A DNA stretch of 32,324 nt, taken from IMG/VR virus record IMGVR_UViG_3300022934_000093, positions 1 through 32,324 of that record, one strand, 5' to 3'. The notes under the pieces were generated by a model. The model had not been told where the DNA came from, made no database searches, and saw only the letters and a program-made list of their open reading frames with translations. Made by a program: the position numbers and the translations under genes. Positions 30,390 through 32,324 of this stretch are shown in pieces. This stretch comes from a virus. How positions within the stretch are numbered: the stretch's first letter is position 1; every line of letters starts with the position of its first letter.

Positions 30390-30821
30390 ATGGATAAATT
30401 TTATATCACAGGCACAAGACGTGGATTAGGTAAAGCTCTTGCATGGAAATACGGAAACGTAGGATCTTTAGAGCCTTGTGATATATTCATCAATTGTAAG
30501 CACGATGGATATGAACAGGTAAGACTTTTATATAAGGCAGCTCATCAAGGCAAACGAATTATTAACATTAGTTCTATGTCTAGTGATGGAATCAAAAATA
30601 GAATGCATCCTTATGCCGTAGAAAAAGCTGCTTTAGATAAAGCAAATGAACAGCTGTTTCATAGCGGAATAAATACAACTAGTATTAGGTTCGGTTGGTT
30701 TGATACTCCTCGAGCGGAGCATTATAATGGACCAAAAATGTCTGTTGACTATTGTGTTGAAGTTATAGATTGGGTGTTAAACCAACCACATAGAGTAAAA
30801 GAAATAACAATTTCTCCATAA
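30390..30821 (+). CDS. compact short-chain dehydrogenase/reductase-like protein
   Basis: 143 residues against the usual 230-260. TGTRRGLG (7-14) is the SDR nucleotide-binding loop. INISSMSS gives the catalytic Ser strand, and YAVEK (Tyr75, Lys79) the active-site pair, followed by IRFGWFDTPR (the PG-motif region). The part between the nucleotide loop and the Ser strand is cut to about 45 residues, removing two strands and helices. Both ends look intact, so it is a natural miniature or internal-deletion form rather than a random truncation. Substrate unknown. It ends directly before a terminator. Confidence 0.7.
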   Translation: MDKFYITGTRRGLGKALAWKYGNVGSLEPCDIFINCKHDGYEQVRLLYKAAHQGKRIINISSMSSDGIKNRMHPYAVEKAALDKANEQLFHSGINTTSIRFGWFDTPRAEHYNGPKMSVDYCVEVIDWVLNQPHRVKEITISP

Positions 30822-30826
30822 AAAAA

Positions 30827-30848
30827 TGAGCTGACTGCTCACTTTTTT
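30827..30848 (+). terminator. intrinsic terminator after the mini-SDR gene
   Basis: TGAGC (30827-30831) pairs with GCTCA (30837-30841) around TGACT. One base later come six T residues (30843-30848). An A run just upstream could extend pairing with the T run and allow function in both directions. A promoter starts two bases further on. Confidence 0.75.
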
Positions 30849-30849
30849 G

Positions 30850-30878
30850 TTTACATTCTATTTGAAATATGGTAGATT
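30850..30878 (+). promoter_or_regulatory. sigma70-type promoter of the small-gene unit
   Basis: TTTACA (30850-30855), 17 bases, then TAGATT (30873-30878). It is the third copy of the same arrangement. Here the ATG is 30 bases downstream with an AAGGAG ribosome site, so the transcript has a normal leader. Confidence 0.75.
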
Positions 30879-30907
30879 ATTAATATAAGGAATGAAGGAG
30901 ATAGAAA

Positions 30908-31150
30908 ATGTCAAACGGAATCAACTTTGTAAATGCTTGTTCAGGTGGTCTTAGCTTTCGTATTCAAACAGCAGAAGGTGAGATTGGTCGCCGCGCAGAT
31001 ACATTAGAAGATGGTGTATACTTCATTAACAAGTACGGCATTTCTCCTTCTTGCTACTTTTCTTCAGATATGGATTTTGCTACTGAAGAAGGTTATGCTA
31101 CCGATGACGGTGCAAAGCAATTTTGGAATGAATGTGTAGAAGCAGCATAA
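30908..31150 (+). CDS. 80-residue protein of unknown function
   Basis: A strong AAGGAG site precedes ATG 30908. The protein begins MSNGINFVNACSGGLSF. It has three Cys, an acidic middle and no membrane segment. It is the first gene after its own promoter and shares one base with the next gene. Early expression would fit a host-takeover role, but that is only suggested by promoter strength and size. Confidence 0.75.
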   Translation: MSNGINFVNACSGGLSFRIQTAEGEIGRRADTLEDGVYFINKYGISPSCYFSSDMDFATEEGYATDDGAKQFWNECVEAA

Positions 31151-31272
31151 TGACTTATTCTGCTTTAATTAAAATCTTAGCTACTCTAGTTCGTTCAAAA
31201 GGACTAGAGTATCATGTCGCTGAACGCGATGGTAATCTAGTAACTATTCGTTTTTATGTTGAAGGAGAATAA
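31150..31272 (+). CDS. 40-residue protein, unknown
   Basis: ATG 31150 shares its A with the preceding TAA, a termination-reinitiation arrangement. The protein starts MTYSALIKILATLVRSKGLE and ends IRFYVEGE. One amphipathic helix followed by a beta hairpin is likely. No family is known to me. Support comes from the coupling, and from the GAAGGAGAA at its end acting as ribosome site for the next gene. Confidence 0.6.
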   Translation: MTYSALIKILATLVRSKGLEYHVAERDGNLVTIRFYVEGE

Positions 31273-31275
31273 ACT

Positions 31276-31413
31276 ATGTCTTATGAAACTTTTTTGGTAA
31301 TTGAAGTCCTATGTATGTGCTTTCTGTCATTCCTAATGGGATGGATGGTTGGTGCTAACAAAGGTGCCAAAGATACAACAAAAATCTGGAAAGAGGCTTA
31401 CGATAAAAAATGA
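31276..31413 (+). CDS. 45-residue single-span membrane protein
   Basis: ATG 31276 with GAAGGAG 6 bases upstream. Residues 5-27 (TFLVIEVLCMCFLSFLMGWM) form one membrane span, followed by a GANKGAKDTTKIWKEAYDKK cytoplasmic-like tail. Phages often encode such miniproteins near early promoters. It overlaps the glycine-zipper gene by 4 bases (ATGA). Confidence 0.65.
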   Translation: MSYETFLVIEVLCMCFLSFLMGWMVGANKGAKDTTKIWKEAYDKK

Positions 31414-31871
31414 TACGTATTCTAATGGCTTCAGCTATAGTAGCAACACCTGCTATGGCTGAACAAATCTCAGCAAACGTGGAAGATGTGTTTGCTACAG
31501 TAATTGAATCTACACCTTATACTCGTCAAGTATGTCAAAACGTAGAGGTTCCAATCTATGGAACTGTTACACGTCAAGGTGGTGGTGCATCAGGCAGTGA
31601 TGTACTAGGTGGTATGATTCTTGGTGGTTTGCTCGGTAAAGGTGTAACTGGTAAAGATGATGGTGCTGCAGCTGGTGCAGTTCTTGGTGGAATCATTGCA
31701 GCTGACAAAGCAAATAAACCAAAAACTGAAACAGTAATCACTGGTTATAAGACTGAACGCCAATGCGAAAATATTACTGAATACAAAGATGTAAATAAGA
31801 AAGTATACGATTATTCTATCATCACATGGACAGTTGATGGTGTAACTTATCAAACTACCTTTGTAAAGTAA
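31410..31871 (+). CDS. secreted glycine-zipper protein, SlyB/17-kDa-antigen-like
   Basis: 153 residues. A Sec signal peptide (residues 1-17, ending AVATPAMA-like with Ala-x-Ala) predicts cleavage before Glu18. Residues 60-97 form a glycine-zipper pair (GGMILGGLLGKG and AAAGAVLGGIIAAD), typical of two-span outer-membrane proteins of the SlyB/Rickettsia 17-kDa type. It lacks a lipobox Cys. Two later Cys and paired Val-Pro-Tyr-Gly motifs flank the zipper. The product should go to the host periplasm or outer membrane. It may be a host-derived envelope factor that affects superinfection or membrane integrity. Confidence 0.8.
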   Translation: MIRILMASAIVATPAMAEQISANVEDVFATVIESTPYTRQVCQNVEVPIYGTVTRQGGGASGSDVLGGMILGGLLGKGVTGKDDGAAAGAVLGGIIAADKANKPKTETVITGYKTERQCENITEYKDVNKKVYDYSIITWTVDGVTYQTTFVK

Positions 31872-31872
31872 C

Positions 31873-31949
31873 GGTTCCGTAGCTCAACTGGATAGAGCAG
31901 CTGACTTCTAATCAGCAGGTTGAGGGTTCGAGTCCTTCCGGGATCGCCA
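31873..31949 (+). tRNA. tRNA-Arg (anticodon TCT) with encoded CCA
   Basis: Acceptor GGTTCCG (31873-31879) pairs with CGGGATC (31939-31945) with two G-U pairs. The D arm is GCTC/GAGC. Anticodon stem GCTGA/TCAGC closes loop CTTCTAA with anticodon TCT. The T arm is GAGGG/CCTTC with TTCGAGT. Discriminator G and CCA (31947-31949) follow. It reads AGA/AGG, codons that are frequent in the glycan genes of this window. Confidence 0.95.
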
Positions 31950-31964
31950 GTTAAAATCCATCCA

Positions 31965-32091
31965 ATGATCTGCAGTCTTTGGAATGGTGAGTGGCCATCA
32001 GCTCGTAATGATGCACGGTCTTCCGGTGTACAGTGAAGATAGGTGGGGAGACACCGCGGAAAGTCTCCCCACTGAAATATATAAAGGATAA
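31965..32091 (+). other. structured spacer with possible frameshifted small gene
   Basis: This stretch is clearly less AT-rich than its surroundings. One frame reads from ATG 31965 for 23 codons (MICSLWNGEWPSARNDARSS, ending at TGA 32034-32036). The +1 frame from about 32026 continues protein-like (YSEDRWGDTAESLPTEIYKG) to TAA 32089-32091. A single-base shift near 32026-32033 would join them. No ribosome site precedes 31965. It also contains a 10-bp hairpin, so a non-coding RNA is an alternative. Confidence 0.35.
32043..32072 (+). other. perfect 10-bp hairpin, palindromic loop
   Basis: GTGGGGAGAC (32043-32052) pairs without mismatch with GTCTCCCCAC (32063-32072). The 10-base loop contains CCGCGG, which is self-complementary and could support loop-loop pairing between two RNAs. 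No T run follows, so termination is unlikely. It lies 23 bases before ATG 32096. Confidence 0.75.
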
Positions 32092-32095
32092 TAGT

Positions 32096-32284
32096 ATGGC
32101 TTGGTTATTAGTATTTATGACGTATTGGGATGGTCAAATTATGACTGTCGGAAACGGTGTCTTTAAGACGCACACAGAATGCTTTATTGCACGAGAACAA
32201 TTAAGCGCTGATATTGGGATAGGCTTTGGTCATTTTCCTGTCAACCAGCAAGCGATTTGTATGAGAATTGAAGTAAAGGAGTAG
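32096..32284 (+). CDS. 62-residue protein with hydrophobic N-terminus
   Basis: ATG 32096 follows AAAGGA; a GTG at 32033 in frame lies before the hairpin and has no ribosome site. The protein starts MAWLLVFMTYWDGQIMTVGN, has two Cys (CFIA and ICMR), and ends MRIEVKE. It is beta-rich and perhaps membrane- or periplasm-associated. Family unknown. Confidence 0.65.
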   Translation: MAWLLVFMTYWDGQIMTVGNGVFKTHTECFIAREQLSADIGIGFGHFPVNQQAICMRIEVKE

Positions 32285-32286
32285 TT

Positions 32287-32324
32287 ATGGAAATTATTGC
32301 AGCAGTTATTATTTACACATTAGC
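32287..32324 (+). CDS. start of a small membrane protein (cut by window end)
   Basis: ATG 32287 lies 2 bases after the previous stop, with AAGGAG at 32276-32281. The visible codons read MEIIAAVIIYTL, a probable membrane segment. The rest is outside the window. Confidence 0.5.
   Translation, partial: MEIIAAVIIYTL

Overview
The window looks like part of the genome of a tailed, T4-like (contractile-tail) phage of a marine bacterium, resembling the cyanomyovirus/pelagimyovirus group. The reasons are AT-rich sequence, every gene on the + strand, end-to-end packing with 1-44 nt overlaps, a PhoH ATPase, a T4-type RNase H/flap nuclease, a spanin pair, a phage tRNA-Arg with encoded CCA, and several small conserved families that I know mainly from such phages. 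No photosynthesis gene or other host marker is present, so the host is open.

Region 1 (1-8244) holds virion or head-assembly genes. Six of the first seven proteins begin with a short Met-(x)-(K/N)-F-x-x-(F/I)-x-x-E-like leader. It resembles the T4 capsid-targeting sequence that sends internal proteins into the prohead and is then cut by the gp21 protease. One leader sits on a KxDG protein (37-1266) and one on an NMNAT/cytidylyltransferase-like enzyme (1720-3210). Two long Lys-rich proteins (3469-4689, 5549-6451) carry repeated Val/Ile-Asp/Asn-Glu sites that look like prohead-protease cuts, and two neighbours carry canonical EF-hand loops. Region 2 (8237-8975) is a two-component spanin with partly overlapping genes.

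Region 3 (9026-16939) holds a NodU/TobZ-type carbamoyltransferase, an SGNH-hydrolase-like protein, an adenosylcobalamin-dependent (class II) ribonucleotide reductase, a tiny zinc-ribbon protein, a GIY-YIG-like protein, the RNase H, PhoH and small conserved genes. Region 4 (16905-29480) is a 12.5-kb unbroken run for glycan or small-molecule chemistry: a HAD phosphatase, a 2OG-Fe(II) oxygenase-like protein, two methyltransferases, a radical SAM/SPASM enzyme, about ten glycosyltransferase-like proteins in at least three families, and a clear UDP-sulfoquinovose synthase (SQD1) homologue. This is the most unusual part: it predicts a sulfonated or otherwise heavily decorated glycan made during infection.

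Region 5 (29481-32324) starts at a strong promoter placed so that its transcript should be leaderless. It holds a SprT-like metalloprotein, a stand-alone protein resembling the NMN-binding Ia domain of bacterial DNA ligase, small genes, a 143-residue mini-SDR, a terminator followed directly by another promoter, a secreted glycine-zipper protein, tRNA-Arg(UCU) and a structured stretch that may hide a broken small gene. Three promoters share TTTACA-N17-TARRAT. No stretch over 300 bases lacks a gene. I saw no CRISPR array, insertion sequence or convincing minus-strand gene.
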